A DNA stretch of 64,000 nucleotides from Verrucomicrobiota bacterium JB022 (GCA_030673845.1 JAUTCQ010000020.1:62001-126000), one strand, 5' to 3'; counted from the first letter of the stretch, positions 33,795-42,987 are shown. Notes: generated from the sequence alone by a model not told the origin. Program-made: numbers and translations.

Positions 33795-35249
33795 ATGGCT
33801 TCCAACTCCTCTTTTTCGACGCTTCGCCTGCTGGCCTCCTTGCCCTTGCTTCTGGGTTTGACGGCCTGCACGACCACCGGCATCCGCAGCACCGCTGATG
33901 CGACCGTGACTCCACCCGGCCAATGGCAGCATGTTGCCGAGGCCAACGCACAGCAGGGCGCGCTCGACACGGCGGCTCTGGCCGAGTGGTGGCACCGCTT
34001 CAACGATCCCGTGCTCGACCAGCTGGTCGGCGAAGCCCTCACCTCCAGCCCCGACATCCGGACCGCCATCTCGCGGGTGAGGCAGGCGCAGGCCCAGCGC
34101 GGGGTGCAGCGGGCAGGTCTTTTCCCGAGCGTCAATGCGGGGGTGTCCGGCAGCGGCAGCCGCACGCATGATCGCGAGGCCGATACCTACACCAACCGGG
34201 ACTCGTGGGGCGCCAACGTCGGCGCCAGCTGGGAGGTGGACTTGTGGGGTCGCCAGCGTCTGCAACTGGAAGCCGCAGATGCGAATTTCGAGCAGTCGCA
34301 GGAGAGCTTCCGCGCCGCCCAGGTGTCGCTCGCCGCGCAGGTCGCCACCACTTATATTTCCCTCCGCTCCGCCGAGTCGCAACTGGCCGTGCTGGAGCGC
34401 AACCTCGCCATCCAGGAGCAGACGACGCAGTTGACGCGCTGGCGTGAGCAGGCGGGCCTGACCGACAACCTCGACACGCTGCAGGCCGAGTCTTCGCTGC
34501 AACAGGCGCGGGCTTCGCTACCCTCGCTGCGGCAGTCGATCCAGCAGACGCGTAACACCTTGGCCGCGTTGACGGGCCAGACGCCGGGCGCGCTGGATGC
34601 GTTGTTGACGGCCTCTCAGCCCATCCCGGCCGTGCCGCCGCAGATCATGGTGGGCATCCCGGCCGAGGCGCTGCGCCAGCGCCCCGATGTGCGCGCGGCA
34701 GAGCAATTGGTGCGTGCGGCCGTGGCCTTGAACCGCAACGCCCAGCTCCAGCGCCTGCCCAGCTTTTCCTTGAGCGGCTCGCTCGGGGCCGACGCGGACA
34801 ATCTTGGCGATCTCGTGGACCCGCAGAGTGTCGTCGCTTCGCTGGCCGGCAACCTGACGGCACCGATTTTCCAGGCGGGGCGTATCCGGCAAAATATCGT
34901 GATTCAGAACGAGCAGACCGAGCAGGCTTTGATCGCCTACGAGGCCACCGTGCTGAACGCGCTGGCAGAGGTCGAGAATGCCCTCATCGCGACCCGCACG
35001 ACGTCCGAACGCCTCGCCACGCTCGCCCAGGCTACCGACTCCGCCCGTGAGGCCAGCCGCCTCGCCACCCTGCGTTACGAATCGGGCGAGGCCGACATCC
35101 TCGACGTGCTCACCGCCCAGCGCACCCTGCTCTCGCTCGAAGACCAGCAGGCGAGCACCCGGGCCTCGCAAGCCAATGCCCACATCCAGCTCTACCGCGC
35201 TCTGGGCGGCGGCTGGACGGCTGCCATCCCCACCCTTTCCGCCAACTGA
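33795..35249 (+). CDS. NodT/OprM-type outer-membrane efflux lipoprotein
   Basis: A 484-residue TolC-family outer-membrane channel. The ATG at 33795 is preferred over the GTG directly before it. A lipoprotein signal ends in LGLTAC, so it is lipid-anchored. Two repeated outer-membrane-efflux halves are visible, the first with WWHRFNDPVLDQLVGEALTSSPDIR, the second with EALRQRPDVRAAEQLVRAAVA and NALAEVENALIA. It begins an operon with a MacA-like adaptor, a MacB-type ATPase, a permease and a two-component system, giving a complete three-layer exporter. Substrate is not evident; macrolides, peptides or lipids are typical for this class. Confidence 0.93.
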   Translation: MASNSSFSTLRLLASLPLLLGLTACTTTGIRSTADATVTPPGQWQHVAEANAQQGALDTAALAEWWHRFNDPVLDQLVGEALTSSPDIRTAISRVRQAQAQRGVQRAGLFPSVNAGVSGSGSRTHDREADTYTNRDSWGANVGASWEVDLWGRQRLQLEAADANFEQSQESFRAAQVSLAAQVATTYISLRSAESQLAVLERNLAIQEQTTQLTRWREQAGLTDNLDTLQAESSLQQARASLPSLRQSIQQTRNTLAALTGQTPGALDALLTASQPIPAVPPQIMVGIPAEALRQRPDVRAAEQLVRAAVALNRNAQLQRLPSFSLSGSLGADADNLGDLVDPQSVVASLAGNLTAPIFQAGRIRQNIVIQNEQTEQALIAYEATVLNALAEVENALIATRTTSERLATLAQATDSAREASRLATLRYESGEADILDVLTAQRTLLSLEDQQASTRASQANAHIQLYRALGGGWTAAIPTLSAN

Positions 35250-35271
35250 TCACCTTTCCGCCTTCGCATCC

Positions 35272-36564
35272 ATGACGACGCAATCCGACACCAATCTGGC
35301 CGGCATCATCGAAGCCGCCAACCCCAAGCGGCGCTCCAAGGCACGCTACTTCATCATCGCCGCCATCCTGATCGCCGGCGCAGTGGGCTGGTTTATATGG
35401 AGCCGCCAGAGCCAGACGCAGGAACCCGTCAACCCTTACGAGACGCAACCGCTCACCACGGGCACCATTTCTCTCAGCGTCACCGCCACCGGCAACCTTG
35501 AGCCGACCAACGAAGTGACGGTGGGGAGCGAACTTTCCGGCACCGTGCTGGAGGTCTATGTCGACACCAACGACCAGGTGACCAAGGGCCAGCCGCTGGC
35601 CAAGCTCGACACGACCGTGCTGGACCAAACCATCCGCAGCAGCCGTGCCACCTTGCGCTCGTCCGAGGCGCGCGTGAACCAGGCACAAGCAACCTTGAAG
35701 GAAGCCGAAGCCGGACTGACCCGCCTCGAAGAGCTGCGCAAGCTGAGCGATGGCCGCCTGCCTTCCACGGCGGAAATGGATGCCGCCATCGCCCGCGCCG
35801 ACCGTGCCCGGGCCGACCTCCTGGTGGCCGAAGCCGCCGTCGGTGAGGCCGAGGCTCGCGTGCAGATCAACGAAAGCGATTTGAGCAAGGCCGTGCTGAA
35901 GTCCCCCATCGACGGCCTCGTCTTGACCCGCGCCGTCGAGCCGGGCCAGACGGTTGCCGCCAGCTTTACCGCGCCCGAGCTGTTCGTGATCGCGGAGAGC
36001 CTCGAAAACATGGAGCTGCTCGTGACGGTGGCCGAGGCCGACATCGGGCGCCTCGCGAAGGGCCAGAAGGCGACCTTCACCGTCGATGCCTGGCCGGGCC
36101 GCACTTATGAAGCGGAAGTCATCCTCGTGGCCTATGGCTCGACGGTGACGGAAAACGTCGTGACCTACGAGACCGAGTTGAGCGTGTCGAACCCTGATCT
36201 GAGCCTGCGCCCGGGCATGACCGCCACGGCCGACATCCAGGTGGCGGCAGCGGAAAACGTCTTTGTGGTGCCCAACTCAGCCTTGCGCTTCGATCCGGTG
36301 GCCGCCGCCGCCGCGGTCGCTAAAAAGGATGACGATGGATCGCTGATGCAAAACCTCCAGCCGATGGGCCGCCGGATGTGGCGCCGCGATGGCCCCGGCA
36401 ACAGCGCCAACGGCGTCGTGCATGGGCGCGGCACGGTGTGGGTGTTGCGCGATGGCGAGCCGCAGGCCGTCCAGGTGCGCACGGGGCTGACCGACGGCAT
36501 CCAGACCGAGATCATCAGTGACGAGCTGAGCGAAGGCAGCCCGATCATCCTGCGCCTCCTCTAG
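35272..36564 (+). CDS. MacA/HlyD-type periplasmic adaptor protein
   Basis: A 430-residue membrane-fusion protein that links the inner-membrane ABC pump to the outer-membrane channel. The ATG at 35272 follows the upstream stop by 22 bp; a longer frame from 34978 is a shadow of the channel gene. One membrane helix (YFIIAAILIAGAVGWFIW) anchors the protein. The lipoyl-like half-motifs are TATGNLEPTNEVTVGSELSG and SPIDGLVLTRAVEPGQTV; between them is a coiled-coil hairpin (about 120-190). A beta-barrel and membrane-proximal domain follow. A low-complexity Ala stretch (VAAAAAVAKKDDDG) near residue 345 is an odd insertion. Confidence 0.92.
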   Translation: MTTQSDTNLAGIIEAANPKRRSKARYFIIAAILIAGAVGWFIWSRQSQTQEPVNPYETQPLTTGTISLSVTATGNLEPTNEVTVGSELSGTVLEVYVDTNDQVTKGQPLAKLDTTVLDQTIRSSRATLRSSEARVNQAQATLKEAEAGLTRLEELRKLSDGRLPSTAEMDAAIARADRARADLLVAEAAVGEAEARVQINESDLSKAVLKSPIDGLVLTRAVEPGQTVAASFTAPELFVIAESLENMELLVTVAEADIGRLAKGQKATFTVDAWPGRTYEAEVILVAYGSTVTENVVTYETELSVSNPDLSLRPGMTATADIQVAAAENVFVVPNSALRFDPVAAAAAVAKKDDDGSLMQNLQPMGRRMWRRDGPGNSANGVVHGRGTVWVLRDGEPQAVQVRTGLTDGIQTEIISDELSEGSPIILRLL

Positions 36565-36566
36565 TC

Positions 36567-37280
36567 ATGGAGCCCGAACCACTTATCCGCCTGAACGGTC
36601 TCACCAAGACCTACGGCAAGGGCAACGCCGCGTTCCAGGCGCTGCGCGGGATCGACTTGACGATCAACCGTGGGGAATTCGTCGCGGTGATGGGCCCAAG
36701 CGGCTCCGGCAAGTCGACCTTGATGAACATCCTGGGCTGCCTCGATACGCCGACCAGCGGCTCTTACCGCTACGAAGACATCAAGGTGCACGAGTTGACG
36801 ACCGACCAGCGCTCGCTTTTGCGCCGCCACGCCCTCGGCTTCGTCTTCCAGGGCTTCAACCTGCTCGCCCGCACCAGTGCGCTGGAAAACGTCGAGCTGC
36901 CCCTGCTCTACCGTGGCATGTCGCGCAAGGATCGCCACGCGGCCGCCATCGAGGCGCTGACTTCCGTCGGCCTCGCGACCAAGCTGAAGAATACCCCGGC
37001 TGAGATGTCGGGTGGCCAGCAGCAGCGTGTCGCCATTGCCCGCGCCATCGTCACCAACCCGATCACCCTCTTTGCTGACGAGCCGACGGGCAACCTCGAC
37101 TCGACCACGACGGTCGAGATCATGGAGCTGCTGACCCGGCTCAACACCGAGCGCGGTATCACCGTGCTGATGGTGACGCACGAAGACGAGGTGGCCGAAT
37201 ACGCCAAACGGGTCGTGCGCTTCCGCGACGGTCTGATCGACTCCGACGTGTATAACACCCACCAGGCCCTTGTCCCATGA
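36567..37280 (+). CDS. MacB-type ABC transporter ATP-binding protein
   Basis: A 237-residue ATPase of the MacB/LolD group. Walker A is GPSGSGKST (Lys49), the Q-loop lies in GFVFQGFNLLARTSALENVELPL, the signature is SGGQQQRVAIARA and Walker B is LFADEPTGNLD. The stop overlaps the permease start by four bases, indicating translational coupling. ATPase and permease are separate proteins here, whereas E. coli MacB fuses them. Powers the exporter with the neighbouring genes. Confidence 0.95.
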   Translation: MEPEPLIRLNGLTKTYGKGNAAFQALRGIDLTINRGEFVAVMGPSGSGKSTLMNILGCLDTPTSGSYRYEDIKVHELTTDQRSLLRRHALGFVFQGFNLLARTSALENVELPLLYRGMSRKDRHAAAIEALTSVGLATKLKNTPAEMSGGQQQRVAIARAIVTNPITLFADEPTGNLDSTTTVEIMELLTRLNTERGITVLMVTHEDEVAEYAKRVVRFRDGLIDSDVYNTHQALVP

Positions 37281-38482
37281 TCTGGAACGCCTTTCAAATC
37301 GCTCTGCGGGAAATCCGCCGCAACCTCACCCGCGCCTTCCTCACCGTGCTCGGCATCATCATCGGCGTCGCCGCCGTGGTGACGATGGTCACGCTGGGCG
37401 ATGGCGCCACCGAATCGGTCAAGACGCAGATCTCCAGCCTCGGCAGTAATCTGCTGGTCCTCCGGCCCGGCATGGGCTGGCGGGCTGGCCCGGGCACGCC
37501 CCGCTTTACAATGGAAGACGCCGTCGCCATCAAGCGGGAGATACCGGGCGTGGTCGCCGCGGCGCCCATCCGCAGCGGCTCGTTCAGCACCATCTTCCTC
37601 GAAAACGCCCGCACGACCTCCGTCAACGGCTCGACGACCGACTATTTCTTCATCAACAAGTGGGATATCGCCGAGGGCCGCTTTTTTACGGATGCGGAGG
37701 TGCAGGCGGGCGAACCGGTCGGCGTGATCGGCGATACCGTGCGCAAGGAGCTGTTTGGCGAGGTCAACCCCATCGGCCAGAAGATCCGGGTGGGCAATAC
37801 CTCCATTCAGATCATCGGCCTGCTCAAGGCCAAAGGTCAGGTGGGCATGGGCGACCAGGACGACAACCTGATCATGCCGATCACCACCGTACAGCAGCGC
37901 CTGACGGGACGCTTGACCTCCAACGACGTCAACATGATCAGCATTTCGGCCGCCGACGGCACCAATAGCGACAAGCTGATCTACGAGATCAACTCGCTGA
38001 TGCGGCAACGGCGTAACCTGCAGCCCAACCAGGGCAACAATTTCAACGTCTTCGATACCCGGCAGATCGCCGACACCCTCAGTGCTTCGACCAAGACCAT
38101 GACGATGCTGCTGGCAACCGTGGCAGGCGTGAGTCTGCTGGTCGGCGGCATCGGCATCATGAACATCATGCTCGTCAGCGTGACGGAGCGGACGCGTGAG
38201 ATCGGCATCCGCCTCGCCATCGGGGCGACCGCACACGAGGTGTTGCTGCAGTTTCTGGTGGAGGCCATCACGCTCTCGTGTATTGGCGGGCTCGTGGGCC
38301 TTGCCATCGCGCTGGGCTTGTGTAGTTGGCTCTCCGGTCTGATCCAGGTGCCGTTCATCTTTAACATGAACATCAACTTGATCGCGTTTGCCTTCTCGGC
38401 GGGGATTGGAGTGCTCTTCGGCTTTGCCCCCGCGCGGCGGGCGGCCAAGCTGGACCCGATCGAAGCCTTGCGCCACGAATAG
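37277..38482 (+). CDS. MacB/FtsX-type ABC transporter permease
   Basis: A 401-residue inner-membrane permease. The first membrane helix (AFLTVLGIIIGVAAVVTMVTLGDGA) is followed by a large periplasmic MacB_PCD domain (about residues 50-260). Three C-terminal helices form the FtsX domain: TMLLATVAGVSLLVGGIGIMNIMLVSVTERTREIGIRLAIGA, ITLSCIGGLVGLAIALGL and INLIAFAFSAGIGVLFG, each given here only as a landmark. The protein works with the ATPase immediately upstream as a mechanotransmitter pump, moving substrate from the periplasm through the adaptor and channel. Confidence 0.95.
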   Translation: MIWNAFQIALREIRRNLTRAFLTVLGIIIGVAAVVTMVTLGDGATESVKTQISSLGSNLLVLRPGMGWRAGPGTPRFTMEDAVAIKREIPGVVAAAPIRSGSFSTIFLENARTTSVNGSTTDYFFINKWDIAEGRFFTDAEVQAGEPVGVIGDTVRKELFGEVNPIGQKIRVGNTSIQIIGLLKAKGQVGMGDQDDNLIMPITTVQQRLTGRLTSNDVNMISISAADGTNSDKLIYEINSLMRQRRNLQPNQGNNFNVFDTRQIADTLSASTKTMTMLLATVAGVSLLVGGIGIMNIMLVSVTERTREIGIRLAIGATAHEVLLQFLVEAITLSCIGGLVGLAIALGLCSWLSGLIQVPFIFNMNINLIAFAFSAGIGVLFGFAPARRAAKLDPIEALRHE

Positions 38483-38488
38483 CCTGCC

Positions 38489-39139
38489 ATGCGCCTGCTG
38501 GTAATCGAAGACGACCCCGCCCTGCTCCGCAGCCTTGCCGCCAGCCTGCGGGAGGAAAACTACGCCGTCGATACGGCCGCCGACGGCGAGGAGGGGCTCT
38601 ACAAGGCGCAGGAGACGGCCTACAACGCCATCATCCTCGACGTGTTGATGCCTCGGCTCGATGGCTGGGGCGTGCTGGCCCGCCTGCGCCCGGAGAACCT
38701 CACGCCGGTGCTGATGTTGACGGCCCTCGACGCGACGCCCGACCGCGTGCGCGGCCTTGACCAGGGGGCCGACGATTACCTGCCCAAGCCTTTCGAACTG
38801 GAGGAGTTGCTGGCCCGTCTTCGAGCACTCATCCGCCGCTCGATTGGGCAAGTGCACCCCGTGGTGACGATTGGCGACCTGAAGCTCGATACCGCCGCCA
38901 AGCGCGTGGAACAAGCCGGGCAAGACGTCCTCCTGACCGCGCGCGAATACAGCCTGCTCGAATACCTGGCGCTGCATCGTGGGCAGGTCGTAAGCCGGGC
39001 CGAGCTTTACGAACACCTCTTTGACGAAGACGACGACAGCCTCTCCAACCTGTTGGATGTGCACGTCTCCAACCTGCGCAAGAAGCTGGGGCACGACTTG
39101 ATCGCCACCCGCCGCGGCCACGGCTACTCCATCCCGTGA
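38489..39139 (+). CDS. OmpR-family response regulator
   Basis: A 216-residue regulator with an N-terminal receiver and a C-terminal winged helix. Acidic pocket residues are IEDD (7-9), the phospho-acceptor Asp51 in IILDVLMP, Thr in LMLTALD and Lys in YLPKPFE. The DNA-binding domain has LLEYLALHRGQVVSRAELYEHLF and SNLLDVHVSNLRKKLG. It overlaps the kinase gene by four bases and follows the permease by 6 bp, so the pump and its regulator are one operon. It probably responds to the pump substrate or to envelope stress. Confidence 0.95.
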   Translation: MRLLVIEDDPALLRSLAASLREENYAVDTAADGEEGLYKAQETAYNAIILDVLMPRLDGWGVLARLRPENLTPVLMLTALDATPDRVRGLDQGADDYLPKPFELEELLARLRALIRRSIGQVHPVVTIGDLKLDTAAKRVEQAGQDVLLTAREYSLLEYLALHRGQVVSRAELYEHLFDEDDDSLSNLLDVHVSNLRKKLGHDLIATRRGHGYSIP

Positions 39140-40560
39140 AGCATCCTTTCAACTCCATCCGTTGGCGCCTGCAGGCATGGCATGGCCTGCTGTTGCTGGT
39201 CGTGATCGCCGGCTTTTGCTACATGTCGTATCAACTGGCGTGGAACCACCAGTCGCGACGGGTCGTGCGGGCGGTGTTCGACCACGAGCGCAGCCTCTTT
39301 CACCCGCTGTTCGAAGCAGTCAAGCCCGAGGGTGCCGACGAGGATACGCCGGTCGCCCAGTCGGTGCTGCTGGAGCACCTGCGCGCAGGCACTGTAACGC
39401 TGCCGGACGAGGTGTGGACGCGCTTTCAGGGTACGGAGCCCGGCTATGCCTACTTTGTGCTCTACGACACCGACGGCAGCGTGCTCCTGCAGTCCCCCAA
39501 CCTCCCCGCCCAGCTCGACCCGCTGCCGGTCGGCGAAGCGGGCGAATATGAGGACGACATGCGCACAGTCGACGCGCACCGCGAGATGGCGCGCAACAAC
39601 CCGCGCGGCGTCAGTAGCATCGTGGGGCGCGACATGGCTCCCGAGATCGACGACATGCACCGCCTGGGCGTGTCGCTGGCCCTGAGCGGCGCAGGCGTCT
39701 GGATCGTAGGGCTGCTGGGCGGTTGGTGGCTGGCCGGGCGCGCATTGAAGCCCATCGCCACGATCAGCGAGACGGCGACGCGCATTGCCGACGGCAATCT
39801 GGCCGAACGCATCGACGTCTCCGGCGGCAGCGAGCTGCACCAACTCGCCCGTGTGCTCAACCAGACCTTTGCCCAGCTGGACGCCACGTTCGAGCGACAA
39901 CGCCGCTTCACGGCGGATGCCTCGCACGAGCTGCGCACCCCTGTCACGATCCTGCTGACCGAGACCGAACGCATCCTCAAGCGCGAGCGCACGGCAGAGG
40001 AATACCAGGACGCCCTGCACACCTGCCACGAGAGTGCCACGCGCATGCGCAACCTGATCCAGGCGCTGCTCCTGCTCTCCCGCCAGGAAAACGCCGAACC
40101 GCACCGCGAAGCCTGCGACTTGGCCAAGCTGGCGGGGGACGTGGTGCGCCAGCACCGGCCACTAGCCGAGGCCCGCCAAGTAACGATCGAGCCCAGGCTG
40201 CAGGCCGCGCCCTGCCTCGCCGACCCCGCCGCGCTCTCGATCCTGATCAGCAACCTCGTGGCCAACGCCATCCAGCACCACCGGGAAGGCGGTCGCGTCG
40301 AGGTGTCGACCCAGCGCGAGGGCGCCCATGCGGTCCTGACCGTGCGCGATGACGGCCCCGGCATCCCCGCAGACGACCTGCCGCACATCTTCGACCGCTT
40401 TTACCGGGCCGACAAGGCCCGCACCGGCACGTCGGGCCATACCGGGCTGGGGCTCGCGATTGCAAAAACGATTGTCGATAAGCACCAGGGCCAAATCGTC
40501 GCCACCAGCGAAGAAGGCCAAGGCGCAACCTTTACCGTGCGCCTGCCAGTGGAGGGGTGA
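39136..40560 (+). CDS. sensor histidine kinase of the efflux operon
   Basis: A 474-residue kinase with a first membrane helix (about 15-37), a periplasmic sensor of about 150 residues, a second helix (GVSLALSGAGVWIVGLLGGWWLAG), a HAMP linker (LKPIATISETATRIADGNL), a HisKA domain with phospho-acceptor His264 in DASHELRTP and a HATPase domain. The ATPase shows the N box NLVANAIQHH, G1 DDGPGIP, F box FDRFYRAD and G2 GLGLAIAK. The pair with the preceding regulator is of the classic EnvZ/CusS type. Complete, no defects seen. Confidence 0.95.
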   Translation: MKHPFNSIRWRLQAWHGLLLLVVIAGFCYMSYQLAWNHQSRRVVRAVFDHERSLFHPLFEAVKPEGADEDTPVAQSVLLEHLRAGTVTLPDEVWTRFQGTEPGYAYFVLYDTDGSVLLQSPNLPAQLDPLPVGEAGEYEDDMRTVDAHREMARNNPRGVSSIVGRDMAPEIDDMHRLGVSLALSGAGVWIVGLLGGWWLAGRALKPIATISETATRIADGNLAERIDVSGGSELHQLARVLNQTFAQLDATFERQRRFTADASHELRTPVTILLTETERILKRERTAEEYQDALHTCHESATRMRNLIQALLLLSRQENAEPHREACDLAKLAGDVVRQHRPLAEARQVTIEPRLQAAPCLADPAALSILISNLVANAIQHHREGGRVEVSTQREGAHAVLTVRDDGPGIPADDLPHIFDRFYRADKARTGTSGHTGLGLAIAKTIVDKHQGQIVATSEEGQGATFTVRLPVEG

Positions 40561-40570
40561 GGTAGACTTA

Positions 40571-40603
40571 AGCCGCAGATGAACGCAAATTCACGCGGAT
40601 GAG
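40571..40603. repeat. possible dispersed short repeat
   Basis: The stretch beginning AGCCGCAGATGAACGCAAAT and continuing TCACGCGGATGAG contains related units CGCAGATGAACGC and CGCGGATGAG. Similar 'cgcagatgaacgcagat' strings recur outside genes in many bacterial genomes, from memory. It lies between two convergent genes, a usual place for such repeats. Confidence 0.4.
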
Positions 40604-40611
40604 GAGCTACA

Positions 40612-40643
40612 TAAAAAACGACGCGGTCGGGTGACTGCGTCGT
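40612..40643 (-). terminator. Rho-independent terminator of leuCD
   Basis: On the minus strand ACGACGCAGTC pairs with GACCGCGTCGT (one mismatch) and is followed by TTTTTTAT. It begins 28 bp after the leuD stop. Confidence 0.82.
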
Positions 40644-40670
40644 GTAAGGAATTGAAGTTGTTCGGGCGCT

Positions 40671-41285
40671 TTAGCGGCCAGCCGTTTCGGCGATGTAGGG
40701 CAGGCCGTTGGCGACTGCCTCGACTTGCTCTTCGCCGTTGATCAGGTCCTGGATCGGGTCCCAGAAGCCGCCGACGAGGGCCTGGCGGTTGGTCTCGCGG
40801 ATCTCGCAGGGGATCGACAGGTCGCCGAAGTTGATGCGCTGCTCTTCGAGGTTGATGTTGATCGTCAACTCCGGGTCGGCCTGGAGCGCACGCACGAGCG
40901 TCTGGATGTCGTCGTGGTTGGCGGACACGCAGGGCATACCGAGCTGGGTGCTGTTGCCGAAGAAGATCTCGGCGTAGCTCTCGGCAATGACGGCGCGAAA
41001 ACCGGCGCGGTAGATGGCTTGGGGCGCGTGCTCGCGGGAGGAGCCGCAGCCGAAGTTGTTACCGCTGACGAGGATGGTGGCGCCGGCGAACTTCGGGTCG
41101 TTGAGCGGGTGCACGCGATCGGTGCCGTCCTCGTTCTTGCGCACGTCGTAGAAGACGTATTCGCCGAGGCCGTCGAACGTGACGCACTTCATGAAGCGCG
41201 CAGGGATGATGCGGTCGGTGTCGATATCGTCACCGGGCACGTAAACCGCGCGGCCGGCGATCTGGGTGATCTTGGGTAAGGCCAT
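40671..41285 (-). CDS. leuD: 3-isopropylmalate dehydratase small subunit
   Basis: A 204-residue small subunit of isopropylmalate isomerase, which converts 2-isopropylmalate to 3-isopropylmalate in leucine synthesis. The swivelling-domain features are present: GDDIDTDRIIPARFMK near residue 18, NFGCGSSREHAPQAI near residue 57 and IAESYAEIFFGNSTQLGMP. Length is normal. It follows leuC on the same strand, but 183 bp separate them and that gap contains a long inverted repeat, so the usual tight coupling is lost. Confidence 0.96.
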   Translation of the reverse strand: MALPKITQIAGRAVYVPGDDIDTDRIIPARFMKCVTFDGLGEYVFYDVRKNEDGTDRVHPLNDPKFAGATILVSGNNFGCGSSREHAPQAIYRAGFRAVIAESYAEIFFGNSTQLGMPCVSANHDDIQTLVRALQADPELTININLEEQRINFGDLSIPCEIRETNRQALVGGFWDPIQDLINGEEQVEAVANGLPYIAETAGR

Positions 41286-41311
41286 GGAAATAAAGGGATA
41301 AGAGATGGATT

Positions 41312-41448
41312 TGAACAGGAGTTAAAAGGAGTTAAAAAGAGGAGAGACAGGAGAAAAGTGGTTTATGTCGGATGCGGTAACGCTTCTTTGTGTGCATCGT
41401 TGTCTTCTGCAGAAACAACTCCTTTTCACTCTTTTTAACTCCTGTTCA
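41312..41448. repeat. inverted repeat between leuC and leuD
   Basis: Perfect 16-bp arms, TGAACAGGAGTTAAAA at 41312-41327 and its complement at 41433-41448, bound a 137-bp segment. Inside each arm is a second, looser copy (GGAGTTAAAAAGAG on the left; CTCCTTTTCACTC on the right). 'AACAGGAGTTAA' strings are known to me as dispersed intergenic elements in several Verrucomicrobiota-like genomes, but that memory is not verified here. The element has no reading frame and could fold into a large cruciform or RNA hairpin. Confidence 0.65.
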
Positions 41449-41468
41449 TAGATTAGGAGTCTCTTGCC

Positions 41469-42899
41469 TTATGCGCCGACGGGCTCGGGCAGCAGGCCGA
41501 AGACTTCGCGGGCATCGCTGACTTCGCCGGTGATGGCGGCGGCGGCGACCATGATCGGGCTCATCAACAGCGTGCGACCGGTCACAGAGCCTTGGCGGCC
41601 CTTGAAGTTACGGTTGCTGGAGCTGGCGCTGAGCTGGTCGCCCACGAGCTTGTCGGGGTTCATCGCAAGGCACATGGAGCAGCCTGCGCCGCGCCATTCG
41701 AAGCCGGCTTCGCGGAAGATCTTGTCGAGCCCGAGCTCGATCGCGAGCTGGGCCACGACTTGGCTGCCCGGCACGCAGATGGCCTTGACGCTGGGGTGCA
41801 CCTTGTGGCCCTGGATGTACTTGGCGACTTCCTTGAGGTCACTCAGGCGGCCGTTGGTGCAGGAGCCGAGGAAGGCCACGTCGATCTTCTTGCCCTTGAT
41901 CGGCGAACCGCCTTCGAACTTCATGTGCTCGAGCGCTTCGGCGATGCTCTCGCGCTCGCTCTGCGTCTTGCCTTCGGCCACGGCGGGGATGTTCTCGTCG
42001 ATGAAGACGCCCTGGCTGGGATTGATGCCCCAGGTGACGGTCGGCGCGATGTCTTCGGCGCGGATGTTGACCACGTCGTCGTATTCGCAGTCGGCGTCGC
42101 TCGCGAAGGACTTCCAGCGCTCGACGGCGGCATCCCAGGCAGCACCCTTCGGCGAGTAGGGACGGCCCTTGAGGTATTCGAAGGTCGTTTCGTCGGGGTT
42201 GACGTAGCCGACGCGCGCGCCGCCTTCGATGGACATGTTGCACACGGTCATGCGCTCTTCCATCGTGAAGTTGTCGAACACTTCACCGGCGTATTCGTAG
42301 GCAAAGCCCGTGCCGCCCTTGGTGCCGAGCACGCGAATGATGTGCAGGATCACGTCCTTGGCGTAGACGCCCGGGGCGAGCTTGCCGTCCACATTGATGC
42401 GACGGACCTTCAGCGGGCTGAGGGCCATCGTCTGCGTGGCCAGCACGTCGCGCACCTGGCTCGTGCCGATACCGAACGCAATGGCGCCAAACGCACCGTG
42501 GGTGGAGGTGTGGCTGTCGCCGCACGCGATGGTGGTGCCCGGCTGGGTGATGCCCTGCTCCGGCCCCACGATGTGCACGATGCCTTGCTTGCCCGTGTGC
42601 GTATCGAAGAAAGTAACGTTGTATTGCTCGCAGTTCTTGCGCAGCTCTTCGATCATGGCCTGCGCGAGCGAGTCGGAGTAAGGCTCGACCGCTTCATTGG
42701 TCGGCACGATGTGGTCTACCGTCGCGAAGGTGCGGTGCGGGTATTTCACCGTCAGGCCGCGGTCGCGCAGCATACCAAACGCCTGCGGGCTCGTCACCTC
42801 GTGGATGAGGTGGGTCCCGATCAGCAACTGGGTCTGCCCGTTGGACAGACGGCGCACCGTATGCGCCTCCCAGACTTTCTGAAACAAACTTTTGCCCAT
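41469..42899 (-). CDS. leuC: 3-isopropylmalate dehydratase large subunit
   Basis: A 476-residue aconitase-family large subunit with the [4Fe-4S] cluster cysteines visible in [13 protein letters not shown] and in [13 protein letters not shown]. Other landmarks are [22 protein letters not shown] and [20 protein letters not shown]. The ATG at 42899 ([13 protein letters not shown]) is the usual LeuC start; the frame upstream to 42959 is leader. It acts with LeuD in leucine synthesis. A 22-bp near-perfect palindrome lies about 65-90 bp upstream and may be its operator. leuA and leuB are not in the window. Confidence 0.97.
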   Translation of the reverse strand: MGKSLFQKVWEAHTVRRLSNGQTQLLIGTHLIHEVTSPQAFGMLRDRGLTVKYPHRTFATVDHIVPTNEAVEPYSDSLAQAMIEELRKNCEQYNVTFFDTHTGKQGIVHIVGPEQGITQPGTTIACGDSHTSTHGAFGAIAFGIGTSQVRDVLATQTMALSPLKVRRINVDGKLAPGVYAKDVILHIIRVLGTKGGTGFAYEYAGEVFDNFTMEERMTVCNMSIEGGARVGYVNPDETTFEYLKGRPYSPKGAAWDAAVERWKSFASDADCEYDDVVNIRAEDIAPTVTWGINPSQGVFIDENIPAVAEGKTQSERESIAEALEHMKFEGGSPIKGKKIDVAFLGSCTNGRLSDLKEVAKYIQGHKVHPSVKAICVPGSQVVAQLAIELGLDKIFREAGFEWRGAGCSMCLAMNPDKLVGDQLSASSSNRNFKGRQGSVTGRTLLMSPIMVAAAAITGEVSDAREVFGLLPEPVGA

Positions 42900-42965
42900 G
42901 ATAATCGTCCTTTTTGAAAAACTTAGTCTCAATAAAAGCCCCTTTTTGAGACTCCGCAAGCCGAA

Positions 42966-42987
42966 AATTGAGCCACGTGTCTCAATT
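42966..42987. promoter_or_regulatory. operator-like palindrome upstream of leuC
   Basis: A 22-bp palindrome with core GAGCCACGTGTCTC, flanked by AATT on each side, has only one unmatched pair. It stands about 65 bp before the leuC start and 70 bp before the tRNA on the other strand. Further TTGAGAC copies occur at 42926-42932 (inverted) and 42946-42952. Confidence 0.45.

Noticed and set aside
36908-39121. Minus-strand open frame of 737 residues
   Set aside because: Covers the ATPase, permease and regulator genes in antisense; those three have all their family motifs.
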